Assembly: GCA_963575745.1 (NCBI GenBank)
Contig: CAUYUJ010020524.1
Location: 1 to 64,000 of the forward strand
Length of the DNA stretch: 64,000 bases
Direction: 5' to 3'
DNA from: Prorocentrum cordatum
Lineage: Eukaryota > Sar > Dinophyceae > Prorocentrales > Prorocentraceae
Shown here: positions 36,001 through 41,052 of the stretch, in pieces
Layout: every line of letters starts with the position of its first letter
Numbering within the stretch: position 1 is the first letter of the stretch
Notes under the pieces: generated by a model
The model's database searches: none
What the model was told of the DNA's origin: nothing
The model's input: only the letters and a program-made list of their open reading frames with translations
Program-made: the position numbers and the translations under genes

Positions 36001-39000
36001 GATGCCTTTGTAGTAGCTGCGTCTTTGTGTAGCGCTGGGTAGGCCATGAAGATGCCAGTATATCTGTCAAGGACAACAAGTGCATATTTGTCGCCATGTT
36101 TGTCCGCGGCATCGTCTTTGGCCAGTACGATATGGTCGGCAGTTAGAGCTTCACCGAACTTCTTCGGGACAAAAGCCTCGTAGGCGTTATCCTCTTCGGT
36201 GGGGTCTGCCGGTGGATGTGGTTTGCGCTGTCGTCTACACGGGGCATTCTGTGCCATCGTACGAGAACAGATCTCACAGTCGGGATGTTTTGGGCTGTGA
36301 GTCATGTAATGCATCGGGTCGATCGGTTTCTTTTGTCTGTTGGGCAGAACTCGATCGTTGTCTGGATGCGTTCGTGTGGGTGTCTCTGTCGGTATGTCGT
36401 TGTCTGCTTGAGCTATATCGAACCCCCCGCATTGTGGAGGAGAACACTGCATCTGAGACGTAGGCGAGTCGGTGGTCGTGTCCACGTTGGTCTCGTCTGT
36501 TCTTGTGTCGGGAGGTTCTTCGACCGTGATGGTCCGTGCTCCTCCTCCCTCTCCGACATGTGGTCTCTTGGGGCAGGTCCCTATGTGGGGTCGTAGCTCG
36601 TCTGCAGTGGTTGGTTGCTCTGTAGTTTTGCAGCACCAACAAGTGTCGTTACAGCGGGCGGATGAACGCTTTCGCTGACGACGGCGGGGTGCTGACGAAG
36701 TGCATAAACGTGGTGGTGGTATCCGTGTTAAGTCGTCAAGTCGTAACTCTGGCACTCGATTGTTGACTGGAATCTTATACCATTGGCCCCCCGGATCCTG
36801 AAGCATGTAGCCCAGCTCAGGATCCCAAAGCTGTCGAAAGCCATCAACCTCGATCAATTTTCCAACTGATAGTAATGATGGGCAGTCTGGTAAAGCAAGG
36901 GCTGAACTATGCAGTCCAACTTCGGGTAGCCGTATGTCGTAGTGCTCGTTGACGGTACGATCACCATTTGCAGTTTCCAGAATATGCTCTTCGCGAATAG
37001 ATATGCGATCCGACTCGGTCTGCGTAAGTTCATGTTTTCCCTGAATATGATGGGCAGAATCACTGTCAAGAACCCAAGACCTTGTCAATGCTGCAGTCGA
37101 GCGTGGAGTGTCGACTTGCTTTGTCGTTGTTGTCGTCTGGGCAGTCTTTGATGACTGCTTGACAGTCATGCTTTCGGATCGCAGTTGGTGTGGCCACCGA
37201 CTCTTTGTTGTGTCGGTAGTCGTACAGTTCGTCGTACCATAGATGTGCCTCTTTTTGACATTCTCGTAAGGCCTCTGCACTATCATCCCACCATTTTTGT
37301 GGTAATGGATCTGGTACTTTGACGATGTCACCCTCATTCGGCAGCTCTTTCCACCTGTCCAGTCTGGCTCTGCCAGATATGGTATGGAAATAGTAGTCCA
37401 CGTTGCGTACGTCGAAGCGTATCCGACGACGTATCTTGGTAGATGTCGTTGTGGCCTTGGTGTTGGCCATGAGGGTCTTGTCGCGGATGACGTAGCTGCG
37501 GTCTGAACGGCGTGAATGTCTAAAGTTGGCAGGAGAACGTGCTCTAGTGTTGGGTGAACCACGGGACGATCCGCGGCTCGGATACCGCTTGCCACGTCCT
37601 TTGTCACTGCCATATGATCGATCACGGCCGCGTGGACTGCCACGTCCGCCGCCACGATTGTCTCGTCCTCGGGAGGTAGATCTCGAAGATCTGTCGTAAC
37701 GACTTCTCGATTGGCTGCGAGAGTCTTGGGACCTCCTGGATGTCGAACGGGATCGGTCGTATTGGCGTCGGTTGTCACGTCCCTGTCGTGAATCGCTTGC
37801 GTAGCGAAACCCCCCGCGTTGTGAAGACCGTTGGCTTCCTGATCCGCGGGATGGTGATCGGCCACGGCTGTCCTGGCTGGAAGTCCGTGGTCGACTCGGG
37901 CTTCGTTCAGGAGTCTTTGCACCAGGTGCGAGATGAGCGTATTTGCATTTGTCGCCTTTTGTGCACTTGTTCTGTGCGAAATCCTTGCACTGTGCGACGT
38001 GCGGTAGTTACACTTATCACCTCTGGTACATGTGTTGCGCTTGGCAAAATCGAAGCAGAACGGCCTTGATGCTGGCTTCTTGTGATTCGCAGGGGTGGAC
38101 ATACTACGGCGGGGGTTGCCACCAGCCGTTGATGTTCTGGAAGATTTGTTGTTCTTCCAATCCCTGGAATATGTATGTAAAGCCTTGCACCGTTCACCAT
38201 TGCGACAATTGCCTTTCTTCCATGCAACGCACACGTTAACCTGAGATCGTGTCTCGTGTTCGTACCGTAGCTTGTTTTGATTCTTCTCCAATTGTTTAAT
38301 CTCCAGTATGTCCAGGACACGCTGTCGAAGCCAACCGTAGGTACGATTCGGGTCGCTCATCTTCATGCGCTGGTACTCGTACATGTCTTGTTTCATCCAT
38401 GCATGTCTACGAATCTGTGTGCGGAATAGCGATTCCAATATCTTTGGATCGGGTACTTCTCGGCATTCCAAGAGTAAGGCGTCCCAATCGGTAATGAAAC
38501 GTTGCAAATCTTCGTCTCTCATCCTCAGTTCTTTAAGGCGCTCGAAATCGTGCAGGTCGTCGTCGACGTCTGTCACTTTGTAGGACTGTAGGATATGCCA
38601 GTATATCTGGCGTCCTTTGAGCATGCGTCCTGCTTTGTGCTCTCTGGTCTCGATGAGCCTGATTTGGTAGCGTAAGTCTGAGGATAAGATGTCGCTCAGA
38701 GCGGTTGCGAGTTTGCAATCGATGCTCTCAAAGTCTCCACTGTCTTGTAAATCCTCGAATGTACATTCGGGCTGTTCTGCCACGCATAGGAAGGCGTATG
38801 CTTTGGATGGTCGCCCTGAGGCGGCCCCGAAGTTCTTCCGCACTCTTTGCTGCCACTCCAGCAGCTGCGTGATCTTAGGCAAGACAGGTACACGGACGGT
38901 GTCTGACTCCTTGATAGGCGTCGTAGTATGGACCGACACCGCAGACGCTGGCTGTGGGGGCATCGGTGCACCGTCGATGGTTGGTTCTGTGCGCACAGGA

Positions 39001-40787
39001 GACACATGGCGTGTCTGTGCAGAAGCTGCCGCGGAGGCTGCTCCTGGATATGTGCGTCGTTGTTGTCCTGCTGAAGCTTGTGGTGCTTCGGCGGACACTG
39101 CCGTCGGCCTGTGCGGGTCGGCTGCAGGTCGAAGGTGAATGTTGGTGTCGTTAGTGTGGTCGATCAGCTGATTCGTCCAGCTCGTCATGTCTTCTTGTAT
39201 TTGACCCACCTTTTGGCGTGTATACTCATCAGTATCCCGAGACCGTTGGGAATACCGATCAAGCCGATGCTCGCATGCTCGGAGACGGGCGCTTTGTGCC
39301 TCCACCTCGCTTTCCAGACGTGCGAGATAACTCTCAACACGTACCTTCTCAGTATCTCTTTCATGAATAACCTGGGAGAGCTCTAACTGCGTGTGGTCCG
39401 CCGCCTTCTCAACCTCCTGCAACCTGTCAGTGAGGCGGGCGAAATCGTAAACCGTGGGAGGAGAATCCAGCTGATCAGTCTGGGCTCGTCCGACACGCAA
39501 CTCTGCCAGGGCGTCCTGTACACCAGGGAAACGCTGCTCTATGTCAGAGATCCGGTTAGCGAGTGGCTGCACGACAGCGTTGGTCGCATCAAGCCTTTGA
39601 GTGATGACTCTCTCAGTACGCTGCAACATGTCGATCAGGTTCGACGAGTTTGTGTGTGCTTCGGTACGAAGCGTCGCCGTAGTGTGGTCTAGGTAAGATC
39701 GAAGATCATTGATCTGAGACTGAACGTCGCCGAGGTCTGTGGCCTCGGTTGGGGTTGGTCGGTTACGGAGCTGGTCGTGGATCTCATCGTGTAAAATCCT
39801 GACCGCAGAAATGCCTGTGTCGCGTACGATCACAAGTTGTTGCTCCATCTGCGCGAGATAGTTGCGCAGGTTCTCGACCATCGCCGTTCGTTCACCTGAG
39901 TGTGACACCTCACGATCAACCTGGTACTGCAGTTCTCCTATGATGCGTCTATCTTCGGCGATCCTGGAATCGATGATCCCTAAGGCGCCGTCAAGATCGC
40001 GGCGTATGGCTGCAGTATCCGTGGCATTCGTCTGAACGCTCTGTAGTAGTCCAGAGTATTGGCTGGACACGAAGGTTTCAACCTGGTCTCTGAGCTCAGC
40101 TATGTCACCTGCGGCGGACGTCTCCGCCAGCTGGTCGTCTGAGATGGAGAGGTGGGGAGCGTCAGCTTCCCTGTGTCCCCTGTCGCGGGGAGTGCATGGC
40201 CTCTGAGAGGCAGTACGCGGGCTCGACCTGCGCTCGCCGCATGGGCCTGGGGCTCCACGGCGGTTGCGCGCGGACGAGCTGCGACTCGGACCATGTGTGT
40301 GTGATGTCTCATCCGATGATACCTTGGGGTACCGCGTCTGTGGCTGTGCCGACACTGGTCTACTGAGTTCCTCGAAGGTAGCTACGTGCTCCGCCACAGG
40401 GACGGTCGCAGGGCTGGGGGTTCCAGCACCTGAGGTCCATCGGCGGTTAGCGCGGAAGCGCCCTGGAGTATCGAGACCGGTAAGGCTTTCGCCTGACGCG
40501 GTTGGGATTGCTCCCGACGGGGAAGGGGAGGGAGGATCAAAGGTCGGCGTGTGAAACTCCTTCCTTCCTGTTCCTACTCCTTCTCCTGTCCCCCCGCGGG
40601 CGGCGCTGCGGCGAAGTTCAGCAGCTAGACGCGCCTCGGGTCCTCGGGAGCTGGGGGGGGTATCGGGGACACCAACACAGTCCGCATTAATGCTCTCCAA
40701 CTCGTCACCGAGCCGTCGCACCGTGGGAGAGCTTGGACGCGAAGCCCCAATGGAACCCTTACGGCGCATGCGCCGAAGCGGCTCCAT
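24018..40787 (-). CDS. E2 giant Gag-Pol polyprotein with ~2,700-residue C-terminal extension
   Basis: Start ATG at 40787 (MEPLRRM; same Met in E1), stop TAG at 24018; about 5,589 residues. Gag: Ser/Arg-rich N-terminus, coiled-coil region about 200-560, capsid-like helical region about 630-840, CCCH finger C-X7-C-X5-C-X3-H at about 852-872. Protease: WVLDSDSAHHI, triad at 1241-1243. Integrase: D1551, D1613, E1644, with an upstream H/C motif (HYMTHSPKHPDCEIC). RT: D2279 (motif A), LALYGHPLAGVFW, YVDD 2372-2375. RNase H: D2637, TESE, EDNQ, IADM, ending near 2880. Extension 2880-5589: Cys-rich CGFQC...CACMYHYG; then unknown regions; Tpt1/KptA-like module about 4225-4510 (RH 4238-4239, R4363, HGT 4395-4397, R4430); zinc ribbon CNNC 5204-5207 with CDIC about 5225. 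Oddities: the protease Gly is Asp, and about residues 929-1207 are out of the ancestral frame. Function of most of the extension is unknown. Confidence 0.93.
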   Translation of the reverse strand: MEPLRRMRRKGSIGASRPSSPTVRRLGDELESINADCVGVPDTPPSSRGPEARLAAELRRSAARGGTGEGVGTGRKEFHTPTFDPPSPSPSGAIPTASGESLTGLDTPGRFRANRRWTSGAGTPSPATVPVAEHVATFEELSRPVSAQPQTRYPKVSSDETSHTHGPSRSSSARNRRGAPGPCGERRSSPRTASQRPCTPRDRGHREADAPHLSISDDQLAETSAAGDIAELRDQVETFVSSQYSGLLQSVQTNATDTAAIRRDLDGALGIIDSRIAEDRRIIGELQYQVDREVSHSGERTAMVENLRNYLAQMEQQLVIVRDTGISAVRILHDEIHDQLRNRPTPTEATDLGDVQSQINDLRSYLDHTTATLRTEAHTNSSNLIDMLQRTERVITQRLDATNAVVQPLANRISDIEQRFPGVQDALAELRVGRAQTDQLDSPPTVYDFARLTDRLQEVEKAADHTQLELSQVIHERDTEKVRVESYLARLESEVEAQSARLRACEHRLDRYSQRSRDTDEYTRQKVGQIQEDMTSWTNQLIDHTNDTNIHLRPAADPHRPTAVSAEAPQASAGQQRRTYPGAASAAASAQTRHVSPVRTEPTIDGAPMPPQPASAVSVHTTTPIKESDTVRVPVLPKITQLLEWQQRVRKNFGAASGRPSKAYAFLCVAEQPECTFEDLQDSGDFESIDCKLATALSDILSSDLRYQIRLIETREHKAGRMLKGRQIYWHILQSYKVTDVDDDLHDFERLKELRMRDEDLQRFITDWDALLLECREVPDPKILESLFRTQIRRHAWMKQDMYEYQRMKMSDPNRTYGWLRQRVLDILEIKQLEKNQNKLRYEHETRSQVNVCVAWKKGNCRNGERCKALHTYSRDWKNNKSSRTSTAGGNPRRSMSTPANHKKPASRPFCFDFAKRNTCTRGDKCNYRTSHSARISHRTSAQKATNANTLISHLVQRLLNEARVDHGLPARTAVADHHPADQEANGLHNAGGFATQAIHDRDVTTDANTTDPVRHPGGPKTLAANREVVTTDLRDLPPEDETIVAADVAVHAAVIDHMAVTKDVASGIRAADRPVVHPTLEHVLLPTLDIHAVQTAATSSATRPSWPTPRPQRHLPRYVVGYASTYATWTTISIPYLAEPDWTGGKSCRMRVTSSKYQIHYHKNGGMIVQRPYENVKKRHIYGTTNCTTTDTTKSRWPHQLRSESMTVKQSSKTAQTTTTTKQVDTPRSTAALTRSWVLDSDSAHHIQGKHELTQTESDRISIREEHILETANGDRTVNEHYDIRLPEVGLHSSALALPDCPSLLSVGKLIEVDGFRQLWDPELGYMLQDPGGQWYKIPVNNRVPELRLDDLTRIPPPRLCTSSAPRRRQRKRSSARCNDTCWCCKTTEQPTTADELRPHIGTCPKRPHVGEGGGARTITVEEPPDTRTDETNVDTTTDSPTSQMQCSPPQCGGFDIAQADNDIPTETPTRTHPDNDRVLPNRQKKPIDPMHYMTHSPKHPDCEICSRTMAQNAPCRRQRKPHPPADPTEEDNAYEAFVPKKFGEALTADHIVLAKDDAADKHGDKYALVVLDRYTGIFMAYPALHKDAATTKASFQQFIAANDEVKHIYTDNSGELQKACRQLGWRHDTSTPHRPQTNGLIERVVKIVILGTRAVLHMSGLGHEWWKEAMQAFCCGHNFVHTSTGVAALKEEHAEKTAHEIRFGESFPGHCIPFGARIFWKCLNPEINNETAKFKENTREGLFMGYHLHSGGRWSGDYLVLDTATYAKNPDGDLCHVHRVKDIIIPDGKFTYPVKDGTLRHHNPEAHDEVKASTSRPLGDKPMPDPPLSYPKEWDDPSMMTTEDNAVDIQTSASEVAAPAPEPDYWEQRGYCVIRHIRTPRKKLFIPTDDVMNIPVPVDQLDVTRDFKTTSTFEGESNFRDVWDGVSANDHRELSEPWTGTIQFYELPKITPDGKMVVRGRETRVQTTTRPDHVLPEHWKTLSRGQQKKEIDYANDVKRAREIRDRAALRVWTRQDKQVNNFRTTTSGGPTWNTVERRITYDTDNGDVIRDENVKGVTNKEILYAKLPGGPRDITTVLYYRQLPQQHDGEERALVFVDNEGTDFGTLNPLIRKFTQSVAIPTMPRETNYMPAHRDKIPDSTWSRPALVTRNLSKKEVAAEPRAQEALRKECERLETKQTWMLETVAEKADIESQAIRNGTKVHFFNILELSSVKHEELPPDLRKFKGRVVVQGNTGKDETGLAAIFADAASSASHIEASKLCDATALLPQYAGEQSDAPGAYTQALLYGDGRIDPVDTWITIPKWRQPTSWSKYNNPVCRLRLALYGHPLAGVFWERKCRTCLESVGFEPISGWECVWRHNKLGLILSVYVDDFKLAGPAHNLQTGWDYIRKSGIDLDPPTPYSQYLGCGQQAYDVPQSIFDKRMSTIRPMLPAHNEKEYNTAKHVRGIRHDMLGFTDQCIERYLECASKRAQGKGSRRKRSDSPRASRSKSPSSSGSVARPTSVLNARTRSSSPAKSIDTTSTNTIPATYHDLPDAETPGIEDTSFTESDYSDEGVLGQDAASVLMKILYLARCCRFDLLHPVCMLAREITKWNTTCDKRLHRLICYIKTTRTHCLHGWIGDSSDKLSIMLFTDASFADCITSSKSTTGVFAALVGPNTFFPVNAVCKKQTVVSHSSTESEIVALDSALRLEGLPLLSFWEAVVGVAKTCKEKNTCLSCHRHVDPAMCPTLAAKKKRKPSPRKAPPTRGSSPGRRQLPLNTDLPTTPKRRTISHEGTVLHVDPEPAPEISAPKVRLIVLEDNQAVIKIAQKGRTPALRHLHRTHRINLDWICETCQIEHIELKYVGTKEQIADMMTKHFETKKADLWKDLLEHSLIFPVTPIQCPPIRGPRRPDGLPHEAEPPKLNGCPEICKILLTEKERWGEVGSECGFQCVGQANHEGLCACMYHYGVPAADTASRTPRSRARSPHGRHPRHPPSPQRDAERVRTLIIRSHRSNFTTRATKLTSILFAACEANISEIGSNPDPSIHEMDQAQPLNLVGWPIGYDKEYDPNARDDDRVGFAYHAQTGRPRDPEDGYIYIHQRRADRSGEFDLRVPDESSIRELARFASVEAKKWASTESGSVGGNANYEYNTFTATPWLSFMRAMCMISSLFNRNPSVQDSVRGLHDHLNATIPGSDRKCPPSNFTTMILKTEWMMIHNDWSKIGSAVLGQYTEDSVTDTQNYYNNGLSAPSDVYQNGLVTPCYAPKIDRAMAKLPTRPPGIARTSDTSGHIGHIVEDNLVTNTRAFSDLTQTKKFRRKLTTWLTARGGFGSIGSNSKTVATPSDHPNGWVAILDDPQETERTYRWTPYSEGNDFFGNAADHMGSNDPGMTPGNDVDPFELDHAKYSAFCGGRLASTLLSDNGWRSLVQEDLGLLLHHAFGPSGHAYKWTNLYTDPTWIMHPKKGAKGANHKKYPTFGIDELNAAQRRIDLAKASNTALVPLFMPCLNRAEHMGGATLEHLSTMIRDDIMMWAFSFGNYRGWFRQNDTPIGQDCVLLPEAGYEGVRYGMEELRKQRLEKEESRINALLNNQFENTLEQRNLIRKIREARGLMFQSDNASIKKWRELNETIWEYWANDFPSSIKQRHYHRGLNAMVVWSANDIACANPGQNTIDMRRHHSRAPTNVHELQKMECEGGVPTLMPVHVLVDVSRFVDVMQYFRCPTVMGPGKAAQWGVHPNFDHHTSDLITIMQNRGITVLPSDHWVDTYDRVTPQAWHAKQNNHNMAMLTTQFCDAVCYRNFCALMQSLPSQPYPFRPPLLTSVTDNQAYTQAKEIMAALDFREKLTNEWKRDLSLTTLMTQTANEMAHCAWMASCAEGTLPASLPAETGDTTEPTPGRSTRTPATDPSDPDQTLPDNDPWVMAYNDLFQYLMLLIKEYPGAWASWHSLEKDELLEPKIVKTVEDAHAVTWVVFEQFLRQTKELDGDDNATKSRLIAEENRLSSHRIGPAAENEKNIEACKTFFKQNALDRVALGHDPNVPTAVWRAADDTAQPAPPGPLPDPLQPGPQSIKASQPSTPEPKAEQQPADQLPKAEAVPIPDDGTDLEAMELEATPAEEEPSPHEMNILSWQDSCERSMHEDTSKLGIFDNSCTIREWKLQYGVKDEHPYMCPMLRGTKATNGFACIEDQEWYEQLLHDDSVIAHAPDIAQSGCFPEWKWIPLPHYDDVRYGPELIDEEWLGTNKYMSKDITTMLRHEIHYKKFWINQFHDRRINIWDKTTKNDWNIPNNWKSFKEMVQWKFRDRKERHNGPSMEAAVAHFKKDGENDGYTDWNDYYPIFIIRAFQKHIDPQKNRIEIYAKPIPDGGDPSTFDWNSVIAIRCVGGHSCVNPSSKPWNMGWESLQWTDIKYLHHGTASRAWKNILKTGIIPGYVEPHSQRDRTYKPSQRSEAFFSSSTYLNNVQKNPHTSVESYKFNSYKNEVELVINMEIATKAGCRFWLGAQGAIMTEDVVPAAAIIAIRRLKPHHMHGQQLWPDGDPWDYPPLAAREPLSKYEICACLPGELIDDPPGLAPIDPDQDMEPPRMTPASAPSARPGETPAGRTSAEDALDEQIVRAMIQETNHKADDKEWLIALSHCREALRPITAKIMQKDWDRRPAFNDVRMGDFIVIKNWGSTKCFHYDNHWPKGNHNTKIALSKGHIYGPIIHFGIFDKFFAVQVPILNYGLRWVNIWYNDKSMPLKGVVFALPIRIEEHAIDPTWMETALKGPTSCSEDILQHKVSGSLPYLGMPSIHRPRIPRTPPRRPAPRTPDPDELVATPAEDNAQTGDIPRQGAASSHDPLITVIVDISNIVLTADEKAANDNMRADLSADIQAEEQIEASILDNIIDPPSNFLDHPDYDPDEDSRWIRQSDDCRVYCWTSALLVDSPMIKMRQIIEIHSGADRIVMDKIQSHLQFEIRFGSKAWNAESYHLNYNHTHKWAHDLPNCGADHFFKKLVHYLDPETIEESTTGIFQWISKVYQNILKDSIVELPDFAKEVIHDNHPALQALRDLYKNCTATYGDPEFPVWEELVETPAAPREEGAEQDIPQDPGSVASAAPDQETMVRSIAEQTGLKREEGDNEATLQKQARRLREENVCHGGAEDTDNVKIEYKGPPGERLSRIEIEGLSRSIASRPNTEINREAINQIGQSLARGQDTRWGSRDHLTSAGAPETILHPIPLCNNCGRDLSLGIVTGDGTLCDICWQYTVAVGATGKSTATQSDLAYLQKLTNWIKTTLSEDQVARYMKDGAHVIMTGARSPIGTEKDQLRRLANTSKKRYQKWVEAGSPPAHECRLMGESEDDRPLYYPYANLIQRFLNDLRFHHQMTGARVNVGKKPWRVEDMRDAWDILDVSIRTGQAGRRKWWLNEGRIDRQTRQARGLITVSLPRGDGTREQFTQRKLAAIANELIGSLDPSHTDQRGGSTGMRTDPDTHSQQSDDAMEPRPPPRPPPRPAPGDAAASSASGAEDYMPAMPRAKRARTSDYAAYWRHNLEDSDWGLRYWSYYIKCWIYIAINNDEYVYIQDITYNDWFRNWIPRTTWETFTTSYVTYNGQRVWDRRFYKDGDA

Positions 40788-40839
40788 TGGGCTCGCATGC
40801 AAGGTCACCGCGGGCGAGTCGGTGAAGGTGAGCGTTAAA

Positions 40840-40851
40840 GGGCTGATAACC
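40840..40851 (-). promoter_or_regulatory. E2 primer-binding-like site
   Basis: Directly after the 5' LTR the minus strand reads GGTTATCAGCCC. It resembles the initiator-Met type site of many copia elements (TGGTATCAGAGC) with one extra T and end mismatches. The same 12-mer follows E1's 5' LTR. The tRNA identity is tentative. Confidence 0.5.
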
Positions 40852-41047
40852 TGTGTATGGGGTTGAAGTACAAGAGTACAGAACCCCTGATCCGTTGGTA
40901 GAGAGATGGAGGGATAGATGGATATCTTTCCCTCCCAAGCGATCAAGGTACGATCGCTCCAACTCAGTACCTGAGCCCAAACGGCCAGGTGCGGGAGAGG
41001 TAAGGATAAGGAGTATATATGAGGGTATTACACGGGTTCCACACACA
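40852..41047 (-). repeat. E2 5' LTR (196 bp)
   Basis: Identical by eye to the 3' LTR at 23076-23271. The gag frame stays open into the LTR but has no ATG there; the first in-frame ATG is at 40787. Confidence 0.95.
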
Positions 41048-41052
41048 CAGGG
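41048..41052. other. Target-site duplication of E2 (right copy)
   Basis: CAGGG directly after the LTR end ttccacacaca, matching 23071-23075. The following ttatgatgtcgcagag resumes E1's integrase-RT linker. Confidence 0.95.

Larger units (their letters stand above)
23076..41047 (-). mobile_element. E2: young giant Ty1/copia-like retrotransposon nested in E1
   Basis: A 17,972-bp element with 196-bp LTRs that read identical base for base, a 5-bp duplication (CAGGG), a primer-binding-like site, a polypurine tract and one open frame spanning 24018-40787. Domain order Gag-PR-INT-RT-RNaseH is that of Ty1/copia (integrase before RT). It is three to four times longer than typical copia elements because of about 2,700 extra codons after RNase H. 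Its composition is visibly less GC-rich than the surrounding host DNA. Identical LTRs imply very recent insertion. It sits in the pol gene of E1, an older member of the same family. Confidence 0.95.

Noticed and set aside
24018-40787. Retrovirus-like envelope gene in the extension
   Set aside because: No signal peptide, fusion peptide or transmembrane anchor is visible, and the pol order (integrase before RT) is that of copia elements.
40788-40946. A longer start for the E2 polyprotein within the LTR
   Set aside because: The codon at 40946 is TTG, not ATG. The first in-frame ATG at 40787 matches the Gag start of E1 (46470).
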